NCBI GenBank assembly: GCA_031291235.1
Contig: JARLJL010000009.1
Location: 62,001 to 126,000, forward strand
DNA from: Sulfuriferula sp.
GTDB taxonomy: Bacteria; Pseudomonadota; Gammaproteobacteria; Burkholderiales; Sulfuriferulaceae
Length of the DNA stretch: 64,000 nt
Reading direction: 5' to 3'
Shown here piece by piece: positions 28,554-37,398 of the stretch; positions within the stretch are counted from its first letter, which is position 1; each line of letters opens with the position of its first letter. The position numbers and the translations under genes were made by a program. Below the pieces are notes generated by a model that saw nothing but the letters and a program-made list of their open reading frames with translations, searched no databases and was not told the origin of the DNA.

Positions 28554-29101
28554 TCGGACGAACTCATCAATCGTTTCCAGCCGGCGTGCCCCAGCGCGCG
28601 CAACGTGGCCATGTTTTTCTCGTAGATTTGCTCAGCTTCAGGGAAAGCCGCGACTGCGCGCTCCACACTGTCTTCGCGCAACAAATGCAGCATCGGATAC
28701 GGTGAACGGTTGGTGTAATTCTCGATATCGTCGGCGCCGGTATCCGCAAACTGAAACTGAGGATGAAAGCTGGCAATCTGCAAATTATCGTTAAATTGCG
28801 GCTCGGCTGCCGCAGCATCCGCCACGTCCAGAAAATCGTTGTAATCGAGAAAATCCTCCAGCACGTACGGATGAATCAGCAACGTGGTGTCTATCGCCTC
28901 GGGATCGCCGTCGTGCAACACATGCAGTTCGTCCAGCAGATCCTCCAGCAGGCCCTCAGGCGTAGTTGCATTGCTGACGACATAGCGAATCTGTTGCTTG
29001 ACATGCACCGCCTTGGCAAAGGGACATAAATTCAGGCCGATCACGGCTTTTTCCAGCCAATCCTGCGTATCCTTGATCATTTTTGCGGTATCCGTATTCA
29101 T
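28550..29101 (-). CDS. DUF1415 family protein
   Basis: A protein of about 183 residues with the DUF1415 opening WLEKAVIGLNLCPFAKAVH and the later LLIHPYVLEDFLDYNDFLD, FHPQFQFA and NRSPYPMLHLLREDS. No catalytic function is established for the family. ATG at 29101 has AAGGA 7 bases upstream, better than the TTG two codons earlier. It is convergent with the DUF748 gene. Confidence 0.88.
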   Translation of the reverse strand: MNTDTAKMIKDTQDWLEKAVIGLNLCPFAKAVHVKQQIRYVVSNATTPEGLLEDLLDELHVLHDGDPEAIDTTLLIHPYVLEDFLDYNDFLDVADAAAAEPQFNDNLQIASFHPQFQFADTGADDIENYTNRSPYPMLHLLREDSVERAVAAFPEAEQIYEKNMATLRALGHAGWKRLMSSSD

Positions 29102-29226
29102 CTTCAATTCCTTAATTGTGAGCTGTTAATTTTCAATTGATGGTCAACAAACCGGCTTATTTACCCGTTATACTCACCATGCTGGACAACCGCTTCAGCA
29201 TCATTACTTAACCAACCGGAGGTTTC

Positions 29227-29595
29227 ATGAATAAAATCCTGACCGCATTACTCATGTCCGCAGTGCTCTCCGTCACGTCTTTTGCTGCTCACGCCAAAAC
29301 GGCGCAGCAGGAAAAAATGGGCACCTGCAACAAGGAAGCTGCCGCTAAAACGCTCAAAGGCGACGAACGCAAAGCCTTTATGAAATCCTGCCTGTCTGCC
29401 AAACCTGATGCTGCCGCTGCCACACCCGCTGCAGCGCCGGCAGCTCCGGCCACAGCTGCAACACCTGCCGCAGGCGCCACCCCGCAAAATGCGATGACCA
29501 CCTGCAACAAAGCCGCCACCGGCAAAAAAGGCGACGAACGCAAGAAATTCATGAGCTCATGCCTGAAAGCCAAAGGCCCGGAAAACATGAAATAA
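29227..29595 (+). CDS. PsiF repeat protein, periplasmic
   Basis: A 122-residue exported protein: signal peptide to about AHA24, then two PsiF repeats (each with a TCNK/MGTCNKEA...GDERKxFMxSCLxAK pattern) joined by an Ala/Pro linker (~62-86). PsiF was named for phosphate-starvation induction in E. coli; its role is unknown. It is a single gene with its own upstream region and a hairpin just after the stop. Confidence 0.88.
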   Translation: MNKILTALLMSAVLSVTSFAAHAKTAQQEKMGTCNKEAAAKTLKGDERKAFMKSCLSAKPDAAAATPAAAPAAPATAATPAAGATPQNAMTTCNKAATGKKGDERKKFMSSCLKAKGPENMK

Positions 29596-29601
29596 GCTGT
29601 C

Positions 29602-29623
29602 ATGGGGGAAAATCTTCCCCCAT
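29602..29623. terminator. Hairpin between psiF-like gene and methyltransferase gene
   Basis: ATGGGGGAA (29602-29610) pairs perfectly with TTCCCCCAT (29615-29623) around a 4-nt loop, right after the psiF-like stop and before the end of the convergent methyltransferase gene. It lacks a strong T-run on either strand, so a terminator role is probable rather than sure. Confidence 0.5.
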
Positions 29624-29636
29624 ATCCGGCCTGGAT

Positions 29637-30104
29637 TCACATCCAGCGCCTTACCCGGGCGCAATAATCGACATAAGCCTGGCCGAATTTCGCCGTCAAA
29701 TGCGCTTCCTCATGCGCAATCACCGCATAGCGCATGATAGCCCACACCGCAGGTACAAAACACAGCGGCCACACGCTGCCCATCAATACCGTCGCAGCCA
29801 GATAAACCAGCATGTCAGCCACGTAAATCGGGTTGCGCGTATAGGCAAACGGCCCGCACGTTACCAGCGTTACGGCCGCCTTGTAAGGATTGACCGTAGT
29901 ACGATGCCGCCATATCGTCCAAGCCGCCCATAACATGATCGCCAAACCGAAGCCGACTGCAGCCCAGGCCAGTTGCCGCCCCAGATACGACACTTCAAAA
30001 CCCAGCGGCCATACGCGCTGCAGCCACCAGCCTATGCCCAGCCCTGCAGCGTAAACCAGCGGCGGCGGCATCAGTGTGCGCGGACGTTTCGTCAAATCGT
30101 TCAT
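29637..30104 (-). CDS. Isoprenylcysteine carboxyl methyltransferase-family membrane protein
   Basis: About 155 residues with several hydrophobic segments and the ICMT/PEMT C-terminal signature GPFAYTRNPIYVADMLVYL, then HEEAHLTAKFGQAYVDYCARVRRWM. Bacterial members methylate unknown small substrates or lipids. ATG at 30104 overlaps the tatD stop by four bases; the longer frame upstream is the shadow of tatD. The real substrate is unknown. Confidence 0.85.
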   Translation of the reverse strand: MNDLTKRPRTLMPPPLVYAAGLGIGWWLQRVWPLGFEVSYLGRQLAWAAVGFGLAIMLWAAWTIWRHRTTVNPYKAAVTLVTCGPFAYTRNPIYVADMLVYLAATVLMGSVWPLCFVPAVWAIMRYAVIAHEEAHLTAKFGQAYVDYCARVRRWM

Positions 30105-30886
30105 ATATCCTGCCCCAGAATCGCACGGGCATTCTCGCCCGTTACCTTCGCTATTGTAGCCGGATCGACGCCGCGCAAGGCAGCCAATTCGCCGGCGATC
30201 TGTGCCAGATATTCCGGACTGTTGCGTTGCCGCCAGGCCCATGACGGCGCCATATCCGGCGCATCGGTTTCCAGCACGATGGATTCCAGCGGCAAAGCGG
30301 CCGCAAGCCGGCGCAAATTGGTCGCCCGTGTATACGTAAAGGCCCCGCCGAAGCCCAGCTTGAAACCCTGCTTGATGAACGCATCGGCCTGTTGCCGGCT
30401 GCCGCTGAAGGCATGGGCAATCCCGCGCCGGATATCGAAACGGCGCAACTGCCTGAGAATCTCATCGTTGGCACGACGGGTATGCAGCAGCACCGGCAAA
30501 TCGAATTCGTGTGCGATTTTCAGTTGTTCGGTGAAATAGTAGGTTTGGCGGGCGATATCGACATCGTCGACAAACAGATCCAGACCGATCTCGCCTATTG
30601 CAAGCGGATGCGTTTCCTGCACAGCCGCGCGCAAGCGCGCCAGATCGTCGGGCTGATGCTGCATTGCATAGATCGGGTGCAAACCCAGCGCCGGACGGCA
30701 TAGGGCATAGCGCTCACAAATTGCCTGCACGGCGGCGAAATTGTCTGCCGTCACGGCAGGCACGATGATGCGCGCCACGCCCGACGAGATTGCCCGCGCC
30801 ACCACAGCATCGCGATCCGCGTCGAACTCGGCGGCATCGAGATGGCAGTGGGTATCTATATACGCGGGCGGCAATGGATTGGTCAT
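30101..30886 (-). CDS. tatD: TatD family metal-dependent deoxyribonuclease
   Basis: About 261 residues with the TIM-barrel metal motifs YIDTHCHLDAAEFD at the N-terminus, IGEIGLDLF (metal Glu), LLHTRRAND, HAFSGSRQQ and LETDAPDMAPSW. TatD proteins are Mg-dependent 3'-5' exonucleases involved in DNA repair. ATG at 30886 begins just before the HxH motif; the longer upstream frame has no family match. It is coupled to the downstream methyltransferase gene. Confidence 0.92.
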   Translation of the reverse strand: MTNPLPPAYIDTHCHLDAAEFDADRDAVVARAISSGVARIIVPAVTADNFAAVQAICERYALCRPALGLHPIYAMQHQPDDLARLRAAVQETHPLAIGEIGLDLFVDDVDIARQTYYFTEQLKIAHEFDLPVLLHTRRANDEILRQLRRFDIRRGIAHAFSGSRQQADAFIKQGFKLGFGGAFTYTRATNLRRLAAALPLESIVLETDAPDMAPSWAWRQRNSPEYLAQIAGELAALRGVDPATIAKVTGENARAILGQDI

Positions 30887-31001
30887 GAGTAATGCACGAA
30901 AAATAATGGACGGTAGCTGCACGGCAGCAGTCCGGATTGTAACGTGCAACACTGTTCAAAACCATTATCGCCGGATTTTATCCGCATCCGCTCATACCAT
31001 T

Positions 31002-31023
31002 GCCGGCAGCCGCGGCTGCCGGC
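31002..31023 (-). terminator. GC-rich palindrome after the glycine-zipper gene
   Basis: A perfect 22-bp palindrome (GCCGGCAGCCG and its complement), 10 bases after the stop of the minus-strand glycine-zipper gene. No T-run follows, so it may be a weak or Rho-assisted terminator or an mRNA-stabilising stem. Confidence 0.4.
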
Positions 31024-31033
31024 GCGACTCGCT

Positions 31034-31585
31034 TCAGGCCGGGCTGGCAGTAACCGGCGCAGTCAGTATCAGCTGGCCGTTCTGTACAGGGATGCGCTGA
31101 CCCGGATTATGATCCATGCGCACCACGCCGTTCTTATCGCCCAGATGGTAAGTCACATCATAACCCAGGGTTTTCTCGTGGCTTTCATATTCTGTTTTGC
31201 AACGTTTCTCAACAGAAGTCTGCCTATCGGATTCCTGCATATTCTTCTGCACGCGATTGCCTGCATAACCGCCCCCTGCAACGCCTGCCACGGTAGCCAG
31301 CGTCCTGCCGTTGCCGCCGCCGATCTGGTTACCCAATACCCCGCCCAGTACTGCGCCGATGGCAGTACCGGCCAGGCGATTCTGATCCTTCACCGGCGCT
31401 TGCCGGGTCACCACCTCATCCTTACATACCTGATGCGGGGTACGTATGGTTTTGGTCACCTCCTTTACGCTCACCACCTCAGCATAAACAGGTTCGGGAT
31501 GCATTACCTTATAACCGGCAACCCCGCCTATGGCAGTGACGGCTACCGCCCCTGTTACCAGACCTATCAACAACGATTTATCCAT
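31034..31585 (-). CDS. Glycine-zipper 2TM domain envelope protein
   Basis: About 183 residues. An N-terminal hydrophobic segment (LIGLVTGAVAVTAIGGVAGY) precedes the Gly-rich zipper GTAIGAVLGGVLGNQIGGG and GVAGGGYAGN, as in the Rick_17kDa/SlyB-like family of outer-membrane-associated proteins. The C-terminal part (TYHLGDKNGVVRMDHNPGQRIPV) is typical of betaproteobacterial members. ATG at 31585 has GAGGAG upstream at good spacing; the frame also opens eight codons earlier. Confidence 0.87.
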   Translation of the reverse strand: MDKSLLIGLVTGAVAVTAIGGVAGYKVMHPEPVYAEVVSVKEVTKTIRTPHQVCKDEVVTRQAPVKDQNRLAGTAIGAVLGGVLGNQIGGGNGRTLATVAGVAGGGYAGNRVQKNMQESDRQTSVEKRCKTEYESHEKTLGYDVTYHLGDKNGVVRMDHNPGQRIPVQNGQLILTAPVTASPA

Positions 31586-31725
31586 GATGCAACTCTCCTC
31601 AACATGCAAGCCGGCCGGTTTTTACGCAGGCACAGACAATTAATTTTCGACCCATTCTACATACCCATATGCTGCGCAGCATAGTGCATATGATGTGAGT
31701 ATAGCGGGTGTCGACGGGTATGCTG

Positions 31726-32817
31726 TTACAAGCTGTTACAATCCGTTTCCGCCGTCAGGTCGTCACTAATTTGCAACTGCTCCGCACCCATTGCCAACAG
31801 CACTTTGCGCACCGGCGCAGGTATGCCAGCGGCGAGCGCTTCATCCGGCTGCATCCAGCAACCGCTGGCCTCATTCACCGTCAATGGCAGGCTCACCACG
31901 TCCACCAGTTGCGGTGCAATCTGCAGACTGAAATGCGTGAATACGTGACGGAAATCCGGTAACGCCTGCGTACCTGCAACCTGCAAGCGCCACTGCTCCT
32001 GGCACACTGCCAGCACATCGTCGTCCATCGTCAACTCGGGGAAGCTCCACAACCCGCCCCAGATTCCACTGGGCGGACGCTGTTGCAGCCATACCCGTCC
32101 GGCATGATGCAGAATCACAAAACGCACAGTTTTATGAGGAACAGCTTTCCGAGGTTTAGGCGTCGGCAAACTGGCGACCTGCTGCGTCGCCAGCGCAACG
32201 CAGCTCACCGCCACCGGACACGCCTCGCAACGCGGGCGGCCGCGAGTACACAGCGTCGCCCCCATATCCATCAGCGCCTGAGTGTAAATATCGACGCCCT
32301 CAGCCGGCAGCAACGACTCGGCCAGCGTCCACAAACGCGTCTCTACAGCCTTTTCGCCCGGATAACCGGCCACGCCGAATTGCCGGGTCAGCACGCGTTT
32401 GACATTACCGTCCAGTATCGCCGCACGCGTCCCGAAACAAAACGCCGCAATCGCCGCTGCCGTAGAGCGACCGATGCCGGGCAAACTCTCAAGGTCGTCC
32501 GTCCGCAATGGAAACACCCCGCCGAAATCTGCCATCACCCGCCGTGCCGCGGCATGCAGATTGCGCGCCCGCGAGTAATAACCAAGGCCGCTCCAATGCG
32601 CCAGCACCTCATCCAGTTCGGCCGCCGCCAGACTCGCCACATCAGGGAATCTCACCACGAAACGCTGGTAATACGGGATCACCGTCATCACCTGAGTCTG
32701 CTGCAACATGATCTCCGACAGCCACACCCGGTACGGATCGCGGCTACCCTGCCAAGGCAAATCATGGCGCCCGGCAAGGCGCTGCCAGTCGATCAGGCGC
32801 AAGGCAAAATCGCTCAT
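31726..32817 (-). CDS. mutY: A/G-specific adenine glycosylase
   Basis: MutY removes adenine mispaired with 8-oxoguanine. The 363-residue enzyme has LPWQGSRDPYRVWLSEIMLQQTQV with the catalytic Glu, the helix-hairpin-helix LPGIGRSTAAAIAAFCFG, a [4Fe-4S] cluster site (CTRGRPRCEACPVAVSC) and a C-terminal NUDIX-like domain (~230-350) with GIWGGLWSFPE. Its start overlaps the fic stop (ATGA), so it is probably read in one transcript with it. Confidence 0.96.
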   Translation of the reverse strand: MSDFALRLIDWQRLAGRHDLPWQGSRDPYRVWLSEIMLQQTQVMTVIPYYQRFVVRFPDVASLAAAELDEVLAHWSGLGYYSRARNLHAAARRVMADFGGVFPLRTDDLESLPGIGRSTAAAIAAFCFGTRAAILDGNVKRVLTRQFGVAGYPGEKAVETRLWTLAESLLPAEGVDIYTQALMDMGATLCTRGRPRCEACPVAVSCVALATQQVASLPTPKPRKAVPHKTVRFVILHHAGRVWLQQRPPSGIWGGLWSFPELTMDDDVLAVCQEQWRLQVAGTQALPDFRHVFTHFSLQIAPQLVDVVSLPLTVNEASGCWMQPDEALAAGIPAPVRKVLLAMGAEQLQISDDLTAETDCNSL

Positions 32818-34160
32818 GCCCGCTCCGATCTGATAATGATTTCTCGCAGATTAAGCGGTGCAAAATACTGGAATGCGCGGCCTGTTTTCTGCTCCTGCAG
32901 GAAGCCCAATGCAACCAGATCCATTAAATCCTGCCGGGCCGTCGCATAAGAAACACCATGCGAACGACGATGGCTGTCTATGGTGTACGCTGCGGAACGC
33001 CCCTTCAACGCACCGGTCAGCAATGCGATCTGCCGCAAATTGAGGTTGGCCCGATCTTTAATTGCGCCCAGCAGTTGCGATGTCTGCTGCATTTCAGCCT
33101 GCATTTTCGCCAGATAATCGCGTAGCGCATGCAAGGCAGCTTCTATCACTTCCAGCTGGTGCAGCAGAAAATAGGTGGCGTCGCCCGCATCGGTCTCGGT
33201 GTATAGATAAGCCCGCTTGTATTGCCCGGATGCTTTTCTTAATACGCTGGAAATGGACACATACTCCATCAGGCTGTAACGGTGCCGCACCATGGCCCAG
33301 TAAAACAGGGCGCGCGCGGTACGCCCGTTACCATCGGCGAAAGGATGGTCGTACGCCAGCATGAAATGCAGCAATATCGCACGTGCCACCGGATGGCAAT
33401 ACGGCTCGTCGTCTTCCGTCTGATTGGCGAATTCGCACAATGCCTGCATGCGCTGACTCAGTTCGGCGGCCAGCGGCGGCTGATGCAGTACCGTGCCATC
33501 GCGGTTATCTACTACCTTGACCGTATCGTCCTGCCGCAAGCGGCCTTCGTCTTCGGGATTGTCCAGCGTACCGCTGGTGATGATACTGTGAATTTCGCTT
33601 ACCAGCGCCGGGGTCAGATCCGTCTGCGCGATTTGCTGGATGCGGCGCATGGCCTCGAAATTGTTATAAATCATGCGCTCCGACACATCGACAGGCTTGC
33701 GGCCGCTACGCAGCATTTCCTCTGCGACGCGCCGCGTCGTCGATGCGCCTTCCAGCTGACTGGAGGTAATCGCCTCCTCCATCAGCTGATTAAACAAGTA
33801 ACGATCGCGCTCGGCCGTATCGATATTCGAATTACCCAAATAATCCGCGCCACCGGCATAACGATCAATATAGCGCAATGACTTCAGCACCGGTTCCGCC
33901 AATACGTAGCTGAAGGCATTACCCTGCTTATCGAACAACGGCAGATTGCGCGCCTGATTCTGCCGGCCCCATTTGATAAACAGCCACCACTCTTCATGAC
34001 TCATGCCGGCAGGGGCAGGGCGATGGCGCAACTCGTCCCAATGCAGATACCGCGCATCCGAATTATATTGCCCATGATTAGACGCCAGCGCCACAAGACG
34101 GGCAGGCTCCAGTTGGGCAATAATCTGCTGCAATGTCGGCGGTGTAGCGGGCAATGGCAT
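32814..34160 (-). CDS. Fic family protein with C-terminal winged-helix region
   Basis: A 448-residue Fic protein. Fic enzymes transfer AMP or related groups to protein hydroxyls. The core motif HPFADGNGRTARALF is intact, and SSQLEGA (~135-141) matches the inhibitory (S/T)xxxE(G/N) motif, so this is a self-inhibited class II type. The C-terminus (~370-440; SHGVSYATARQDLMDLVALGFL) resembles a winged helix-turn-helix. It is followed by mutY. The AT-rich upstream region holds several copies of one 13-bp word that the HTH might bind (inference). Confidence 0.92.
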   Translation of the reverse strand: MPLPATPPTLQQIIAQLEPARLVALASNHGQYNSDARYLHWDELRHRPAPAGMSHEEWWLFIKWGRQNQARNLPLFDKQGNAFSYVLAEPVLKSLRYIDRYAGGADYLGNSNIDTAERDRYLFNQLMEEAITSSQLEGASTTRRVAEEMLRSGRKPVDVSERMIYNNFEAMRRIQQIAQTDLTPALVSEIHSIITSGTLDNPEDEGRLRQDDTVKVVDNRDGTVLHQPPLAAELSQRMQALCEFANQTEDDEPYCHPVARAILLHFMLAYDHPFADGNGRTARALFYWAMVRHRYSLMEYVSISSVLRKASGQYKRAYLYTETDAGDATYFLLHQLEVIEAALHALRDYLAKMQAEMQQTSQLLGAIKDRANLNLRQIALLTGALKGRSAAYTIDSHRRSHGVSYATARQDLMDLVALGFLQEQKTGRAFQYFAPLNLREIIIRSERA

Positions 34161-34162
34161 AA

Positions 34163-34387
34163 CTATTAATTTGTTTAAAATTGATAGTTAATAGTAGACT
34201 GCATTCGAAAATTTATCTATCAATTTCATGAAAATTAATAGATAAAATCGTAATACGCGACAACAACACAAATAAAACACATGATTTTATTGTAAAAAAT
34301 TACACAATTCCAACAATAAAATTTTGAAAACTATTAACAGTCTCAATTATTGATAGATAAAAATCGCCTGAAATGCTATCAATTTTC
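34163..34387. repeat. Cluster of ATTRATAGATAAA-type repeats upstream of fic
   Basis: Copies in either orientation: 34163-34170 (partial), 34180-34187 followed by an inverted half at 34188-34194, 34212-34226 (inverted) facing 34232-34246, 34349-34362, and 34377-34386 (inverted, partial). The pair at 34212/34232 forms an imperfect palindrome around TTTCATGAAA. The segment is strongly AT-rich. The spacing and repetition look like operator sites. It lies between the fic start (34160) and the end of the upstream lon-like gene (34425). Confidence 0.7.
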
Positions 34388-34424
34388 AGATGATTAATAA
34401 TACCTGCAAACAATTCACTACTCA

Positions 34425-36836
34425 TCAATGGCCGCCATGCCGCGGCTTGGTCTCCGCCTTGGGATGATCCTCAGGATTGCACAGGCGGTGATAACGCAGC
34501 AAAGTTTTCTGCGCGCGGCCGAGTACGCTGTTATTGGTATAGATACCGGTTTCATCGAGCTCGCCTGCCGGGCAGCCCATCAACAACTCCAGCCCGTCGA
34601 TTGCATCGTCGATGACATGGATATGGAACATTCCCTGCGCTACCGCATCGATCACCCCGCGGCTCAGCATCAGATGCGGACGATTGCGCGCCGGCAGGAT
34701 GACGCCCTGTGTGCCGTCCAGCCCGGCCTCGCGACAAACGCGGAAAAAGCCCTCGATTTTCTCGTTCAGCCCGCCGATGGGCAGCACTTCGCCGAACTGA
34801 TTAAGCGCGCCGGTCACGGCGATACCCTGCCGTATCGGCAAACCCGACAGGCTGGAGAGCAGCGCATACAATTCGGCGCAGGACGCCGAATCGCCCTCCA
34901 CGCCGTGATATTCCTGCTCGAACACCAGCGCGCCGTCCACCGACAGCGGGCCGAGATGCGCGAACAGCCCGGCGAAATAGGTCTGCAGGATGAAGACGCC
35001 CTTGTCGTGGATGGGGCCGGACATCTCCACTTCGCGCTCAATGTTGAGCACGCCGTCCTTGCCGGGGAAAGTACGTGCAGACACGACCACAGGCAGGCCG
35101 AAGCGGTGATCGCCCTGATCGATCTGGGTGAGGCCGTTGATATGACCGACGCGCTCGCCCTGCACGGCGATCAGCAGTTCGCCCTCCGCTATTGACTCAT
35201 GCAGCCGCTGATCGGGATAATCGTGACGCCAGGTCTTGGCTGCCAGCGCCGCCTCGACATCTTCGCGCTGCACGATCTCGCCTTGCGCCAGCGATGCGCT
35301 CTCTATCACCAGCTGCTCCAGATAAGCGAACACCGCGTACAGCCGCGTCTGGTCGTCCGCCTCGCGATGCATCTCTTCCAGCAGCCGCGCCACGGCAGCG
35401 GCGGAGAAATGCCGCAAACCCAGTCGGCGGCAGGTGTGCGCGATAAACACGGCGCTGTCGCGGTGAGTGTTCGCCCCAGCCTTGAAGCTCTCGGCAAAAT
35501 CGACCTTGACGCGAAAATACCGGCCGAACTCGGGGTCGTCTTCCTGCAATTCGTAATAATGTTCGCGCGTGCCGATCAGGATAATTTTCACCGCTGCGTC
35601 GACGGCCTCCGGCTCCAATGACACTGCAGGATTGGGCGAGTACAGCGTACCCGGCTCCTCGATCTGCAAGCGCCCGCTGCGCAGGAAACGACGCAGCTTT
35701 TCCCATACCAGCGGATCGCCGAACAGGTCGCGCAGGTGCAGCAACAGAAAGCCGCCGTGCGCGCGCAACAGGCTGCCCGCACGTATGCGGGAAAAATCCG
35801 TCATCAGCACGTCGTTCTCGACCTGATACTCTATGCTGCCGAACAGCGAGCGAAACAGCGGATTGTCTTCCACCAGCGCGGGCGCGCCACGCAGCTCGCT
35901 ATTGTCCACCACCAGATTGACGCGATAAGCCGCCAGCGCCTCCAGCAGTTCGGCCTGCTCCGCCACATCGTCCGAGCCGAACAGTTCCAGCTGATCGAGC
36001 ACATCCTGCGCCACTGCATCGAGGTAACGCCCGAGCTTGCCGGCATCCATGATCTGCTGCTTCATCGCCGCGCGTATCTGCTGCAGCTCGTGATCCAGCA
36101 AAGGCTTGATCAGATGGCGCTTGAACTGGCTCAGCGCCTCCTTGCCGGCGCGCTCCCTGGGTCGCATTTTTTCCAGAAAACGCGCAATCTCCGCCCGCAA
36201 CGCCTGCTCGTCGCGGTCGATCTCGACCTTGCGTTCGGCCGTTTGCGCCAGCATTTCCGTCTCGGTCACCGGATGCCCCTGATCGTTGAGCAAGGTAAAG
36301 ATCATGCGTTCGTCTTCACGGTGCAGGGTAAAGCGGCGCGCGGCGGCAAACGCCGACAGCTCGGCGTAGGCCACCGCCTCCTCATCCTTGAACGCCTTCT
36401 GTATGCGCTCGCTTTCCGCCTTGAATTCGGGGCCGACCAGCCGCCGCGGTATCTCCGCCAGCAGCACCTTCACCAGCGCCGCCATCATGTCGCGCAGCAC
36501 CCGCCCCTGCCCGGCCGGCAGACGCAAAGCGATAGGCTTCTCAGGCACATCGAAATGATGCAGGTAACACAAATCCGGCGGCGGCGAACGCTTTGCAGCC
36601 GCCTCACGCATCGCCGCCTCCAGCAGCGAAGAACGCCCGCTGCCGACCTCGCCCAGCACGAACAGATTGTAGCCCGGCTGATCCAGCGACAGCCCGAAGT
36701 GCGCAGCCTTCTCGGCACGCTCCTGCCCTATCCACGGCAAGGCCTCGGCCAACAGTTCGACGGTATTGGCAAATCCGAGTTGTGCAGGATCGAGGGTCAG
36801 GCGAAGTTGTGGCGGAAGCAGTTTGACTAGCGGCAT
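34425..36836 (-). CDS. Lon-like ATP-dependent protease (YcbZ/LonB type)
   Basis: An 803-residue AAA+ protease. N-terminal Walker A is GEVGSGRSSLLE, a long helical insertion follows (~150-300), then an AAA core with LLLHLRDLFGDP and the P domain (~560-780) with catalytic Ser in EGDSASCAELY and Lys in GGLNEKIEGFF. This layout matches the E. coli YcbZ group (PF13654) rather than canonical Lon. A diverged, truncated copy of its first codons and leader sits 4.5 kb away at 41297-41374. Confidence 0.92.
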   Translation of the reverse strand: MPLVKLLPPQLRLTLDPAQLGFANTVELLAEALPWIGQERAEKAAHFGLSLDQPGYNLFVLGEVGSGRSSLLEAAMREAAAKRSPPPDLCYLHHFDVPEKPIALRLPAGQGRVLRDMMAALVKVLLAEIPRRLVGPEFKAESERIQKAFKDEEAVAYAELSAFAAARRFTLHREDERMIFTLLNDQGHPVTETEMLAQTAERKVEIDRDEQALRAEIARFLEKMRPRERAGKEALSQFKRHLIKPLLDHELQQIRAAMKQQIMDAGKLGRYLDAVAQDVLDQLELFGSDDVAEQAELLEALAAYRVNLVVDNSELRGAPALVEDNPLFRSLFGSIEYQVENDVLMTDFSRIRAGSLLRAHGGFLLLHLRDLFGDPLVWEKLRRFLRSGRLQIEEPGTLYSPNPAVSLEPEAVDAAVKIILIGTREHYYELQEDDPEFGRYFRVKVDFAESFKAGANTHRDSAVFIAHTCRRLGLRHFSAAAVARLLEEMHREADDQTRLYAVFAYLEQLVIESASLAQGEIVQREDVEAALAAKTWRHDYPDQRLHESIAEGELLIAVQGERVGHINGLTQIDQGDHRFGLPVVVSARTFPGKDGVLNIEREVEMSGPIHDKGVFILQTYFAGLFAHLGPLSVDGALVFEQEYHGVEGDSASCAELYALLSSLSGLPIRQGIAVTGALNQFGEVLPIGGLNEKIEGFFRVCREAGLDGTQGVILPARNRPHLMLSRGVIDAVAQGMFHIHVIDDAIDGLELLMGCPAGELDETGIYTNNSVLGRAQKTLLRYHRLCNPEDHPKAETKPRHGGH

Positions 36837-37398
36837 GAGCGACTCTGACGTTATAGGAATAACGGCTATTTTCCCACGACTGGGGAAAAAATACAGATTA
36901 ATGACAATAGCCGAGCTTGACTGTCGGCAGCGCTACGCCAGACGAAGTTTTGATTGCGGCGGCGTGCCCGAAAGTGGCCGCCAAGTGGTTGATGCTACAG
37001 ACTGCTTATCGGCCGAAGGAGTCATTGGGCTAAATTATTAATTGAGTCTGCTCCCGAGCTTATAAGTGACATTCACTGATTCCGAAAACAGACAATCAAC
37101 GTAATAATTTAGAGGAAGGTTAAAGTTCCGCTTGATGGATGATTAGGCTGCATTTTTTCTCGCACTTAACGTCACCTGCAACGTGTTGTTAGACGCCGGG
37201 TTCGATGACATGACAATTCCCTTGCCCATATAGATCTTCATTTGCATGATCGAACCAGAATTCCAATGTCAAGTTGCGACTCGCCGGCCCAAGCAAGCCA
37301 TTGCCTTGTCAGCCAGGAGTGCAACAACACAAAATTGAGAGACTCAGTGCATTTGATGCTGCTGAGTGACCAGAGAATCGAAGTAAGCCGAAAAGTCG
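36837..37398. other. Gene-free region between lon-like protease and LysR gene
   Basis: No convincing gene in 560 bp. The first ~65 bases are the lon-like leader, shared with the relic locus near 41375-41420 (TGGGGAAAA...ATACAGAT). The rest is AT-richer, with scattered short open frames; the longest minus one begins near 37232 (about 33 codons, MKIYMGKG) with no known relatives. Probably a scar of insertion. Confidence 0.5.

Noticed and set aside
35736..36830. A 364-codon open frame on the plus strand
   Set aside because: Shadow of the Lon-like protease gene; glutamine/arginine-rich with no motif.
37164..37194. ACTTAAC and GTTAGAC flanking a short spacer, like integron attC core boxes
   Set aside because: Only 31 bp long, well below the usual attC size, with no gene cassette or integrase nearby.
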